This document shows, piece by piece, positions 1 to 7,897 of a stretch of DNA of 17,783 bases. Under the pieces are notes generated by a model. That model was not told the DNA's origin and searched no databases. It worked only from the letters and a program-made list of their open reading frames with translations. Source of the stretch: Verrucomicrobiales bacterium (GTDB taxonomy: Bacteria > Verrucomicrobiota > Verrucomicrobiia > Verrucomicrobiales > V1-33); the NCBI GenBank assembly GCA_023253575.1, contig JALRGB010000680.1, positions 1-17,783 on the forward strand, in the 5' to 3' direction. How positions within the stretch are numbered: the first letter of the stretch is position 1; each line of letters starts with the position of its first letter. A program made the position numbers and the translations under genes.

Positions 1-1344
1 CCTGAACATCTGACACGGATCGAGGAAGTCCTCGGCGAAATGGATGTGCGTCCTTTGCAGGTGGCCATTTCTGCGGTCATCGCCGAAATCACCCTGAATG
101 ACGACATGCAATATGGCATGGACGTCATCCGGAAAGCCGAAGATGTCGTCATTGGCGGACAAAATATCACGTGGGCTGGAGCCCTGACCAACTTGGGCAA
201 TACCAGCGGCATCATTGACCCTGGTGACCTCATGGATATCTCCAGCTTCACGAATGTTACCGGCGGGCTGAACCTCTACGGGGCCTTGGGTGAATTCTTC
301 AACGTCTACGTCCGGGCTGTGGAGTCCACGGGCCGGGCCCAGATTCTGTCGCGTCCGTTCGTTTTTACCGCGAACAATAAAGAAGCGAATATTTCAGTGG
401 GACGCCGCATTCCAGTGCCCTCGAATACTCAATCGAACGTGACCAACGGCACGACGACCTTCAACACGAATGTGGAATACGAGGATGTGAACCTGGAGAT
501 TCTTGTCACTCCGCTTATCAACTCGAAAAATGAGGTGACTTTGAACATCACCGAGATCAATGACGGTCTTGGGCCGGATCGCCAAGTGGGCGAGCAGTTG
601 GTCCCGGAGATCACCCAGCAGTTCTTGACCACCGAGATCACAGTGCCGAACGGCGGCATTGCCGTCATTGGCGGGGTCATTCAAGAGACGGATGACCGCA
701 CCAATAAAGGCATCCCTTGGATTACGCGGGTGCCGATTTTGCGCGGCATGCTCGGCAATACCACCAAAGGCCGCCGCCGGTCGGAATTATTGATGTTCAT
801 CCAACCGCGGATCGTCGAGACCTCGGAGGAGCTCGAGGGCATGCATACGGACCAATTGCGTCGCACGGCGGTGGGCAAGGAAGCGGAAAAATTCGCCAGA
901 CCGGCGTATGATTCCAGCGATGTCATCCTGCCGACGGAGAATGGCGACATCCCGCTTGATTCGGCTCACACCTTGCTCCCCAACGAAGCGGGTCGTTCAC
1001 AGCCGGCAGTGAGGCTGCAACCGACCGCGGAAGCAGTGCCTTCCACCGGGACGGCGCCGGCGATCGAGGCGAATGTCAAAGCGCTCACCTTGAAGCCGAC
1101 GGTAGCGCCGGCTGGTGGCTCGGCTCAGCCGGCAGCGCCGGCTGAAACGCCGGAGCCAGAATCTCCGACCTCGCTGCCGAGCGAAAAACGTTCTCCTGCC
1201 TTTTGGGAACGCGAGAATGCCGCTGTCCGGGCGGCCGCGGGAAATCCTGAAAAGTCGGGTGGATCGCGTCTTCTCCCCTGGAATTGGGGTAAAAAACCAG
1301 CGTCCGAGCCTGCGGCCACGACCCGCGGGACTGGATCTCGTTAA
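1..1344 (+). CDS. Type II secretion system secretin (GspD/PilQ superfamily), 3' part only
   Basis: The reading frame is open from base 1, so the 5' end lies outside the window; 447 residues remain. Secretins form the outer-membrane ring through which type II secretion or type IV pilus systems pass proteins. Family signs in order (counted from base 1): an N-terminal strand VRPLQVAISAVIAEITL near residues 16-32, the GRAQILSRPFVFTANNKEA stretch near 111-130, the VEYEDVNLEILVTPLIN strand, and the terminal PNGGIAVIGGVI ... RVPILRGMLGN ... ELLMFIQPRIV block ending near residue 272. About 175 further residues are rich in Pro, Ala, Ser and Arg, low in complexity, and unlike the short S-domain of enterobacterial GspD. 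No gsp or pil partner gene is visible, so T2SS cannot be separated from a related pathway. The family call is firm; the exact system is not. Confidence 0.9.
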   Translation, partial: PEHLTRIEEVLGEMDVRPLQVAISAVIAEITLNDDMQYGMDVIRKAEDVVIGGQNITWAGALTNLGNTSGIIDPGDLMDISSFTNVTGGLNLYGALGEFFNVYVRAVESTGRAQILSRPFVFTANNKEANISVGRRIPVPSNTQSNVTNGTTTFNTNVEYEDVNLEILVTPLINSKNEVTLNITEINDGLGPDRQVGEQLVPEITQQFLTTEITVPNGGIAVIGGVIQETDDRTNKGIPWITRVPILRGMLGNTTKGRRRSELLMFIQPRIVETSEELEGMHTDQLRRTAVGKEAEKFARPAYDSSDVILPTENGDIPLDSAHTLLPNEAGRSQPAVRLQPTAEAVPSTGTAPAIEANVKALTLKPTVAPAGGSAQPAAPAETPEPESPTSLPSEKRSPAFWERENAAVRAAAGNPEKSGGSRLLPWNWGKKPASEPAATTRGTGSR

Positions 1345-1510
1345 TTTTTCGTTGACTTGATGGCTTAAAACTGAGCAATCTAGTGATATTCCGTTGGAAT
1401 TTCCCCCCACCTCCCAAAAAAAAACCACCCGTTGCCGCAGAAAAGCTTGCTTATTTGTGGCAGTTCTCCTAAGTTCATCATTGCCCATCAGAAAAATCTT
1501 ATAATTCGCC

Positions 1511-2500
1511 ATGAAAATTCCATCCCGTATCTTGACTGGCGCCGCGTTGTTTGCCGCGGTCCTGTCTCCCTCGTTCGCGCAAACCGCCACCACCAAGCCT
1601 GTCGGTTATAGGACTGAGACAGTCAAAGCCGGGGTGTTCAACTTGCTGAGCTCCAATCTGGACAATCCAGTGGGTGCCGCTGGTACCATCGACACCATCG
1701 CTGGTGCGACGCTGACCGACAATGAAGCGAATTACACAGCCGCTTTCACCGCTGGTGAGCCGATCACGCTGAAAATCACCGACGGCGCCAACGCTGGCGT
1801 TACACAGGACGTCACGGCTTTCACGGAAAAAACTCTCACGACCGCACAGGACATCAGTGCTCTTCTCGCCGCCGGCGTGAAATATGAAGTGCGCAAGACC
1901 CCAACCGTGGCCAGCACTTTCGGTGCGACCAACACGGCTGGTCTCGCTCAAGGCACCGCCACGAGCGCCGACGTCCTCTGGATTCCTAACGGTGCAGGTG
2001 GCTACACCCGCGTCTATCGTTCGGCTGGTGGTTTGGCTGGTGCCGGCTGGCGTAAAGTCGGTGGTGGCTCCGCCGATGCCGCTAACGAAGCGATCTCGAT
2101 CACCGATGCTATCTTCATCGAGCGCCGTGGCGCCGCTGATCTTCCAGTCGTCTTCACCGGCCACGTGCAAACGTCCGCGACCAAGACTGGCGTGATCAAA
2201 GGCTTCAATCCAGTGAGCCGCGTCATCCCAGTGGGTCTGACCCTGACCGACAGCCAACTCCAGACTGAACTGACCCAAGGCACTTCAACCGCCGCGGACA
2301 TCATCTGGAATCCAAATGGTGCGGGTGGATATGATCGTTATTTTTACAGCAGCGGTGGTATCTCCGGTACCGGCTGGCGTAAAGTGGGCGGTGGTTCTAC
2401 CGACCAGTCCGCGGTTGTCCTCATGTCCGGTTTCTTGATCGAGCGCAAAGGCGACCCAACGAACGTCACCGTTCGCATCCCAACCGGCTTGGACCTGTAG
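1511..2500 (+). CDS. TIGR02597-type secreted protein with internal duplication
   Basis: 329 residues with a signal peptide (hydrophobic core about 7-20, likely cleavage after SFA at residue 23). The body matches my recollection of the verrucomicrobial TIGR02597 family, whose function is unknown. A unit of about 60 residues occurs twice, at roughly 147-207 and 256-314. Both copies carry a (V/I)(L/I)W-PNGAGGY block, a GWRKVGGGS block and an (F/L)IER(R/K)G end. The gene uses mainly GGT, GCT, CGT and CCA codons, as strongly expressed genes often do. A perfect TATAAT at 1500-1505 ends only five bases before the ATG. It would give a nearly leaderless transcript if used, but no good -35 sits at the right distance. 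No Shine-Dalgarno sequence is seen. The next gene starts 45 bp downstream in the same direction, so co-transcription is likely. An adhesive or surface-layer role is only a guess. Confidence 0.8.
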   Translation: MKIPSRILTGAALFAAVLSPSFAQTATTKPVGYRTETVKAGVFNLLSSNLDNPVGAAGTIDTIAGATLTDNEANYTAAFTAGEPITLKITDGANAGVTQDVTAFTEKTLTTAQDISALLAAGVKYEVRKTPTVASTFGATNTAGLAQGTATSADVLWIPNGAGGYTRVYRSAGGLAGAGWRKVGGGSADAANEAISITDAIFIERRGAADLPVVFTGHVQTSATKTGVIKGFNPVSRVIPVGLTLTDSQLQTELTQGTSTAADIIWNPNGAGGYDRYFYSSGGISGTGWRKVGGGSTDQSAVVLMSGFLIERKGDPTNVTVRIPTGLDL

Positions 2501-2545
2501 TCTGACCGGTCACCTCATATTCTAACCTTAATCAACCATCAACTC

Positions 2546-3175
2546 ATGAAAAAACTACTCCTCGGAGCCGTCCTCGCTTTGCTCGGCGGTCTTCAACTCC
2601 AAGCTGGTAACGTTCTCGTCACCAACTACAACGAAGATAGCGCCGCCCAGCTGCCAATTTCGTTGGCCAGCGGTGCTGCTCTGTTGAAGGGCGGTTCGGT
2701 GCAAATCGGAACTTGGACTTCGGATCCATCGGCGCTGATCGCTGGTCTGACATCCCCAGCGGGCCGCGATGCTCTCTTGGCTGCTTTTGTGTCCTTCGGT
2801 GCGACCAATGCAATTGGTAACGACGTCGATGGCCTTTATCAGTCTGACAAGTCTGTGCCTATCGCCGGCAACAGCCCACTCGTGGGTCAGTCGATCTATA
2901 CCCTGATCGGCAACAATGCGGCTCTCGATACATCCGATCAGTTCGCCATCGTGAAGCACGCTGGTGCTTTCGCGGCTGACGCTCCAGTGTTCGCCGGCAC
3001 GGCTGACATCTCCTTGGCTGGTTCAAACGTGCTCTTCGGCTCCCTCGGTGGCCCAAGCATCACGACCGCCCTTGGTGCCGCTCCTTCACTCAGCCTGAAG
3101 GCGATTCCTGAGCCAATGTCAGTCTCGCTGCTCTTCGCAAGCTTGGCTCTCGTGGCCCGCCGCCGTCGCGCTTAA
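2546..3175 (+). CDS. PEP-CTERM sorting-domain protein
   Basis: 209 residues. The N-terminus (MKKLLLGAVLALLGGLQLQA) is a clear signal peptide. The C-terminus has the three-part PEP-CTERM signal: IPEP at 187-190, a hydrophobic stretch at about 191-203, and an RRRR cluster at 205-208. In known systems this tail is recognised by an exosortase (EpsH/XrtA type) at the inner membrane, usually in bacteria that make exopolysaccharide or biofilm. The middle is a Gly/Ala/Ser-rich region with no catalytic motif I recognise. Codon choice (CCA for proline, GGT, GCT) matches the preceding gene and differs from the rest of the window. It lies 45 bp after that gene and a strong terminator follows 17 bp after the stop, so the two probably form one transcription unit. 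No exosortase gene is in the window. Confidence 0.88.
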   Translation: MKKLLLGAVLALLGGLQLQAGNVLVTNYNEDSAAQLPISLASGAALLKGGSVQIGTWTSDPSALIAGLTSPAGRDALLAAFVSFGATNAIGNDVDGLYQSDKSVPIAGNSPLVGQSIYTLIGNNAALDTSDQFAIVKHAGAFAADAPVFAGTADISLAGSNVLFGSLGGPSITTALGAAPSLSLKAIPEPMSVSLLFASLALVARRRRA

Positions 3176-3192
3176 TTGTTATTCTTTCGAAG

Positions 3193-3223
3193 AGCCACCC
3201 ACGCAAGTGGGTGGCTTTTTTTT
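3193..3223 (+). terminator. Rho-independent terminator after the PEP-CTERM gene
   Basis: A perfect 10-bp stem (AGCCACCCAC pairing with GTGGGTGGCT) closes a GCAA tetraloop, with a run of eight T at 3216-3223. It sits 17 bp after the stop at 3175. The T run ends two bases before the ATG at 3226, so the terminator also forms the immediate upstream context of the next gene. Confidence 0.95.
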
Positions 3224-3225
3224 GT

Positions 3226-4068
3226 ATGAGGTATCTCGTTTTTCTAATTCTAAGTGTCTTGTGGGGCAGCGGAGCGGTGGCACTTGCCGAGTCTCCATCG
3301 GTCTCATCCGGGGCCGCGCGGCGTCACGTCAGTTCTCTGAAGTTTGAGAATGGGTCGTACACGAGTATTTTCGGATTGGTGCCCAAGAAATACAGTCTTG
3401 AGTCCCAGGAGTCGCGGGAGATCCTCCAAAAAACTGTGGATGAGCGACATTTTTCTCTCGAGTTGGTGGCTTCCCAGACGCGCCGGATTCTCTCGATTCC
3501 TGAGGAAGCGCCGTTGATTGAGACGTTGCCGAAACCCCTGACTGGATCCACGGTACAAGTGACGCAGCAGGGAGAGACTTGGGAGTTTGAAGTGCCTGGT
3601 CGCCCGGAATTGACCGAGGATGAGATGAAGGAGGCGCGCCGTTTGGTGGCCCGTTATCAACCGGGAGCTTCGCCACTGGTGGGTATCACTTGGGGGCCAG
3701 AGGGAGCGGGTACTTTGGATCTGCAAAAACTTCTGACTTTTCTTGGGTACACCCAGTTGAGTGAAGTCAGCGGCGAGGCGAAGGTTCAAAAGTCTGGAGT
3801 GGCCGCTGGGGCGGACGATCCATTCACGGTCGAGGTCAAAGCGGCATTCCGCTCCGGAGAGGGCTCATCGCAGCTCTCGGTTGAATTAGAGGCCAAGGGG
3901 ACGGCGGTTGTGACCGCCGGCGGCGATGCCAAGCAGGGGTTGATGCTGCAGGGAAGGCTGGTGTTGCATGGCCAGCGTGACCTGTCTGATGGTCGGCGGG
4001 TTCCGTACAGTTTGGAGACTGATTTCCGGTACGAGACGCAGAGTGCGGTGCCCCTGGCTGGGAGTTGA
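3226..4068 (+). CDS. Secreted protein of unknown function
   Basis: 280 residues from the ATG at 3226. A GTG at 3211 in the same frame lies inside the terminator stem and is rejected. The N-terminus is a signal peptide (hydrophobic about 3-19, plausible cleavage after ALA near residue 21). The mature part mixes charged and beta-prone segments, with a PELTEDEMKEARRLVARY helix near the middle and a beta-rich C-terminal half. No family or catalytic motif is recognised. The start has no ribosome binding site and directly follows a strong terminator, so the gene needs its own promoter, read-through, or a start further downstream. Coding is supported by the long frame, the signal peptide and a convergent gene only 42 bp beyond the stop. 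It could be a periplasmic or cell-surface protein. Confidence 0.7.
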   Translation: MRYLVFLILSVLWGSGAVALAESPSVSSGAARRHVSSLKFENGSYTSIFGLVPKKYSLESQESREILQKTVDERHFSLELVASQTRRILSIPEEAPLIETLPKPLTGSTVQVTQQGETWEFEVPGRPELTEDEMKEARRLVARYQPGASPLVGITWGPEGAGTLDLQKLLTFLGYTQLSEVSGEAKVQKSGVAAGADDPFTVEVKAAFRSGEGSSQLSVELEAKGTAVVTAGGDAKQGLMLQGRLVLHGQRDLSDGRRVPYSLETDFRYETQSAVPLAGS

Positions 4069-4079
4069 GTGCGGGGGGG

Positions 4080-4093
4080 GCGGGCGAACCCGC
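4080..4093. terminator. Small hairpin between convergent genes
   Basis: GCGGG-CGAA-CCCGC (a UUCG loop when read on the minus strand) lies in the 42-bp gap between the 3' ends of the unknown secreted gene and rlmN. There is no good T run on either side, so terminator function is uncertain. Confidence 0.3.
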
Positions 4094-4110
4094 GAGCCAC
4101 GGTGGGGGTT

Positions 4111-5262
4111 TTAGGCTTCCACTGGTGGCGTGGCGGCGTCTTCGGCTTCCTGTTGAAGGCGCAGCTGGCCGCAAGCGGCTTCGATGTCGTGACCTTTTTC
4201 ACGGCGCAGGGTGGTGGTCACGGACTGGCTGCGAAGGATATCGGCAAAGGCGTCCTGCTGGGGTTCCGTCGGGCGTGACCACGGCAGTCCTTCCACGGTA
4301 TTGTAGGGAATCAAATTCACCTTGGCCCGGAGGTTGCGGGCGATGCGGGCGAGATGGGCTGCTTGTTCCAGCGAGTCGTTGACGTTTTCGATCAGGATAT
4401 ACTCGAGGGTAATGATCTGGCGTTTCGCGGCGCAATACGCTTGCAGGGCTGGGATCAGGGTGTTGAGCGGGTATTTGCGATTGACGGGCATGATCCTTTC
4501 CCGCACGGCATCGGTGGCCCCGTGCAGTGAGACGGCTAGGCGCACCGGGAGTTTTTCTTCGGCTAGGCGCCTGATCTGTGGGACCAGGCCGCTGGTGGAG
4601 AGCGTGATATGGCGGGCCCCGATACCCACGCCCCATGGAGCATTGAGAATGGTCAGTGCGGTCATGAGATGCCGGTAATTCGCCAGCGGCTCGCCCATGC
4701 CCATAAAGACAAGATTATCCATTCTCTCGCCGGTGATGGCTTCGGCTTGGAGGATTTGTTCGACAATTTCCGCTGGCTGCAAGTTGCGCGTCAGCCCGTT
4801 CAGGCCGCTGGCGCAGAACTTGCACTCCATGGCGCAACCGACTTGGGTGGAGACGCAGAGGGTGTGGCGGTCGGAAGTTTCTCCATACAGAGCGGGGTTG
4901 GCTGGGATGACGACGGACTCGATGAACCGGCCATCGGCCAGTTTGAAGAGGAATTTCCGGGTCGTGTCGCGCGCTCCCTGCGTGCGAACCGCTTGCAGCG
5001 AACGCAGGGAGAATGATGCAGCGAGTTGCTGGCGCAAGGCGGCGGACAGGTTTGTCATGTGTGCCCAGTCCAGCACGCGCTTGCGGAAGACCCATTCCAT
5101 GATTTGAGCCGCTCGGAATTTCGGCTGACCCCAGCCGGCCAGAACTTCCGTCAGTCCCTCCAGCGTCAACCCCGTCAGGCCGACACGCTGGGCCGGTGGG
5201 CCGGGCGCTTCGACTGAATTCGACGCAGTGGCTGGAAGTGGGGAAATCGAAGCTGAAACCAT
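4111..5262 (-). CDS. rlmN: Dual-specificity 23S rRNA (A2503) / tRNA methyltransferase, radical SAM
   Basis: 383 residues, close to the usual length. RlmN methylates C2 of A2503 in 23S rRNA and of A37 in some tRNAs, using a [4Fe-4S] cluster and two SAM molecules. Visible motifs are the radical-SAM cysteines in VGCAMECKFC (Cys143, Cys147, Cys150), the MGMGEP SAM-binding segment at 187-192, and the C-terminal GHDIEAACGQL, where Cys364 matches the methyl-carrying cysteine (E. coli Cys355). The first 25 residues are not conserved family sequence, so a later start is possible. The start lacks a Shine-Dalgarno sequence. It lies 72 bp downstream of pabB in the same direction, so the two may be co-transcribed, though a weak hairpin with a short T run sits between them. 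Confidence 0.97.
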   Translation of the reverse strand: MVSASISPLPATASNSVEAPGPPAQRVGLTGLTLEGLTEVLAGWGQPKFRAAQIMEWVFRKRVLDWAHMTNLSAALRQQLAASFSLRSLQAVRTQGARDTTRKFLFKLADGRFIESVVIPANPALYGETSDRHTLCVSTQVGCAMECKFCASGLNGLTRNLQPAEIVEQILQAEAITGERMDNLVFMGMGEPLANYRHLMTALTILNAPWGVGIGARHITLSTSGLVPQIRRLAEEKLPVRLAVSLHGATDAVRERIMPVNRKYPLNTLIPALQAYCAAKRQIITLEYILIENVNDSLEQAAHLARIARNLRAKVNLIPYNTVEGLPWSRPTEPQQDAFADILRSQSVTTTLRREKGHDIEAACGQLRLQQEAEDAATPPVEA

Positions 5263-5278
5263 GGGGGTACTCTAGCAC

Positions 5279-5295
5279 AAAACGAGTCCCTCGTC
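5279..5295 (-). terminator. Weak terminator-like hairpin between pabB and rlmN
   Basis: On the minus strand ACGAG-GGA-CTCGT is followed by TTT. The stem is only 5-6 bp and the T run short, so at most partial termination is expected between pabB and rlmN. Confidence 0.3.
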
Positions 5296-5334
5296 TGGAG
5301 CATCCTTCAGCAGGTGATATCCGGGGGCGGGAGT

Positions 5335-6600
5335 TTATCGATTCCAGGTGACGGCCCCGAGCAGTGAGGCGGCCTTGTGCCATGTTTCGTCGTATTCTTT
5401 TTCGGGCACTGAATCGGCGACGATGCCGGCGCCGGCGTGAAAGTGAAACCGGTCGGCGTCGGCGATCGCGGTGCGGATGGCAATACTGAACTGGCTTTCG
5501 CCAGCGGCGCCGAGCCACCCGATCACGCCGGTGTACAGTCCACGTGGGAATGGCTCCAGCTCGTTGATGATTTCTAAGGCTCGTTTTTTGGGAGCGCCAC
5601 TGATCGAGCCCCCGGGTAGGCAAGCCCACAGGGCGTCCACATGGTCTACCTCGTGGCGCAGGGTGCCTTCCACGGTGGAAACAAGGTGAAAAACCTGCTG
5701 AAATCGTTCTAAACGCAGCAGATCCGGGACGGTGACCGTTCCAAAGTCGCAAATCTGGCCCAAATCATTGCGCTCCAAGTCCGTGATCATGATCAACTCA
5801 GCGATTTCCTTCGGCGAGGTGATCAAATCATACGCGGCGCGTTCATCCTCCTGAGCGAGGCGGTGGCGCGGGCGGGTTCCTTTGATCGGACGGGTGCGGA
5901 TCGTGCGGCCGCTCATTCGCAAAAAGAGTTCTGGTGACGCGGAGGCGACTTGACGCCCACCGAGATCGAGAAATGCGCTGTACGGAGCCGGCGAAAAAGC
6001 CCGAAGCTTTTCATAAAAATGAAACGCATCACCGCCGTGCGGCCATGGGCTAGCCCACGGTTGCGCCAGATTGACCTGATAAATGTCCCCAGCGCTAATG
6101 TATTCGAGTGCCCGGTTGACGGCCTTCAAAAAACCATCTCGGGACCACAGGGGAGTCAGGGTCAGCGCAGGCTGGGCACCGGCCAGACCGGCGGTGAGGG
6201 AGGCATCGATCCGTGTGCTCAGTCTCCCGCTTTCCCACCACTGGTCGGTCGCATGTCGGTAGACTAAAACTTCAGGATAGACGCCAAAACACCAAGTCCC
6301 GTCAAAATCAATCGTGCCGAACAATCCCGGTCCTGGTAGTCCAAGATCGAGCGACGGTCCGATCGTTCCACCCCGGGCCCGTAAATCGTCCAAGGCTTCG
6401 CGAAGCACGCTGCTTCCGTCGCGGGCCCCGCGCAGAATTTGCGTCGGGTCGCACGCCATGACTGAAATACTGCCAGCGGCCTCATCCGAAGAATCAAACC
6501 AGACGAAACCCGGTCGCGCACGTAATCCCCGGGCGACCTCCAGCGGGGACAGACGAAGGGGACACGGGCGCAGACTGGTTGGGGTGAGCGCTGAAATCAC
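5335..6600 (-). CDS. pabB: Aminodeoxychorismate synthase component I
   Basis: 421 residues from the GTG at 6600. PabB aminates chorismate to 4-amino-4-deoxychorismate for folate synthesis, using ammonia from a glutaminase partner (PabA). The chorismate-binding fold is clear: GDIYQVNLAQPW, SASPELFLR, ERNDLGQICDFG, LPGGSISGAPKKRA, and the terminal HAGAGIVADSVPEKEYDETWHKA. The RTRPIKGTRPR motif has the lysine (residue 240) typical of PabB where TrpE has alanine, which favours PabB over anthranilate synthase. The GTG at 6600 has TAGGA five bases upstream and gives a family-like N-terminus. A longer frame from a GTG at 6675 would add 25 unconserved residues and overlap the opposite-strand promoter. 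The gene is divergent from the TPR gene and upstream of rlmN. No pabA or pabC is in the window. Confidence 0.93.
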   Translation of the reverse strand: MISALTPTSLRPCPLRLSPLEVARGLRARPGFVWFDSSDEAAGSISVMACDPTQILRGARDGSSVLREALDDLRARGGTIGPSLDLGLPGPGLFGTIDFDGTWCFGVYPEVLVYRHATDQWWESGRLSTRIDASLTAGLAGAQPALTLTPLWSRDGFLKAVNRALEYISAGDIYQVNLAQPWASPWPHGGDAFHFYEKLRAFSPAPYSAFLDLGGRQVASASPELFLRMSGRTIRTRPIKGTRPRHRLAQEDERAAYDLITSPKEIAELIMITDLERNDLGQICDFGTVTVPDLLRLERFQQVFHLVSTVEGTLRHEVDHVDALWACLPGGSISGAPKKRALEIINELEPFPRGLYTGVIGWLGAAGESQFSIAIRTAIADADRFHFHAGAGIVADSVPEKEYDETWHKAASLLGAVTWNR

Positions 6601-6668
6601 AGAAGTCCTACCCAACCACTGCCTGCCCGGCTGTCCAGCCCGAGCCGCCAAAAACCTTGTGCGTGGCG

Positions 6669-6697
6669 TTGACACGTCTCAGGCTATTCCCTAGTCT
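6669..6697 (+). promoter_or_regulatory. Sigma70-like promoter for the TPR/pseudokinase cluster
   Basis: A perfect -35 box TTGACA (6669-6674), a 17-bp spacer and TAGTCT (6692-6697; first, second and last bases of the -10 match). Initiation near 6704 would leave a leader of about 25 nt before the ATG at 6729. It lies in the divergent gap with pabB. Confidence 0.6.
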
Positions 6698-6728
6698 GAT
6701 CACCGCGTCCCATGTCCGATTTTTCCGT

Positions 6729-7868
6729 ATGACTCATCCGCTGCTACCAGCCCCACGGCGGGGACGCATAGCCTTGAATCTGGCCGTTTGGCTGCTGGGG
6801 GCGCTGCTAGTCGGGCAGCTGGGCGCCATCGGATGGGCGTTGCATCGTAAACACGGCTCGTCCTCCCGTGTGGCCGCGGCCGCGCTCGTAACGTCCGCTG
6901 CTCCTCCGTCCGCGTCTCCCGTCGCGCCAGTCCTGGCCCCGGCTTCGGCCGCCGCCGATCTGGTGACCGCTCCGCCCGCCGTCGCCGAGGGGGCCCCTGT
7001 CCCCGAACTGGTCTCCGCCGCGCCAGTGGCTTCAGTGGCCGCGCCAGCCGCTGTGGTGGCCGCGCCGGCCGAGGCTTTTCCTCTGACCGATGAGCGGGTG
7101 CTCTTTTTTCTTGAGAGTGCGCTGGCCAGTCGTGAACGCGGTGACATGAAGGCTGCGCTGACGCAGCTGCGGGCCGCGGTGGATTTGCAGCCTGCCCATC
7201 CGCGACTGCTCTATGAGCTGGCCTCCACTTACGAGAAAATGTCTCTTCCGGCCAAAGCCTCCCCGGTGTGGGATCAACTTTTTGCCTTGGGCGAAGGTGC
7301 CGGGATTTATTTTAAGATGGCGCAGGCTCGGTTCGAGCAGGGTGAGGCGCGGCCGCCGCGGGAAGTGGAAACTCCTTTGCGTTTGGGCAAGATTTTGGAG
7401 CGTTCGCAGTCAGACTCCGGGGAGGTGGAGGCGTTGACGCTGCGCATTCCGGTGCAGGCTTTGGAAGGGGCGGTCATTGACCCTGGGCGTGTCTCCGTCG
7501 TGACCCAGTTTTATGATGAGGTCGATGGAGAAATTGTGGAAACAGATGCGGTGACGGACAACTACCGTTGGCTAGCCGGCGAGTTTCCTAGTTGGACGAC
7601 GAACACCGTGGAATTTCTGGATCAACCGTATCGCCGGGTGGCCAGTTTTCCGCCAGCTCCGGACGGTGGGCGGCGGTATCACGGCTATGTCGTGAAATTG
7701 TATTATAACGATCACTTGCAAGATGTTCTCGCCAAGCCGGCCCAGCTGGCCAGTCGCCGTGCTGAACCCGGTGAGCGCGGGCTGCAGCAGCCGGTGGAGC
7801 GGCTGGACACGCGTCCTCCACCCGGGAGTCAAGTGGATGACTCCCTGTTCCCCCCGCTTCCGCAGTAG
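6729..7868 (+). CDS. Membrane-anchored TPR protein
   Basis: 379 residues from the ATG at 6729; upstream in-frame starts would lie in or before the promoter. Residues 15-38 form one membrane segment after an Arg-rich N-terminus. Residues 48-116 are a Pro/Ala/Val low-complexity linker. Residues about 120-205 contain TPR-like helices (RGDMKAALTQLRAAVDLQPAHPRLLYELA is the clearest unit, following FFLESALASRE). The C-terminal 216-345 is beta-rich with no family I recognise, ending in a proline-rich tail. The likely topology is a short cytoplasmic N-terminus with a large periplasmic part. The pseudokinase/FGE fusion starts 29 bp downstream, so the two are probably one operon and may interact. No Shine-Dalgarno sequence is present. 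Its role is not known; scaffolding or assembly is typical of TPR proteins. Confidence 0.85.
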   Translation: MTHPLLPAPRRGRIALNLAVWLLGALLVGQLGAIGWALHRKHGSSSRVAAAALVTSAAPPSASPVAPVLAPASAAADLVTAPPAVAEGAPVPELVSAAPVASVAAPAAVVAAPAEAFPLTDERVLFFLESALASRERGDMKAALTQLRAAVDLQPAHPRLLYELASTYEKMSLPAKASPVWDQLFALGEGAGIYFKMAQARFEQGEARPPREVETPLRLGKILERSQSDSGEVEALTLRIPVQALEGAVIDPGRVSVVTQFYDEVDGEIVETDAVTDNYRWLAGEFPSWTTNTVEFLDQPYRRVASFPPAPDGGRRYHGYVVKLYYNDHLQDVLAKPAQLASRRAEPGERGLQQPVERLDTRPPPGSQVDDSLFPPLPQ

Positions 7869-7897
7869 CGGCCTCGCGATGCTTTAAAAAGTCCTCC

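Noticed and set aside
1352..1380. TTGACT box as promoter for the TIGR02597-type gene
   Set aside because: No acceptable -10 lies 16-18 bp downstream.
997..1596. Minus-strand frame of 199 codons over the secretin tail and following spacer
   Set aside because: Arg-rich shadow of a Pro/Ala-rich coding region; it overlaps the start of the next gene.
4715..5752. Long minus-strand frame of 345 codons across the rlmN/pabB junction
   Set aside because: It overlaps two clear family genes in another frame, is very Arg-rich, and has no recognisable motif; it is a shadow of GC-rich coding DNA.
5335..6600. TrpE (anthranilate synthase component I) instead of PabB
   Set aside because: The PIKGT motif has the lysine typical of PabB, where TrpE has alanine, and no trp gene is adjacent.
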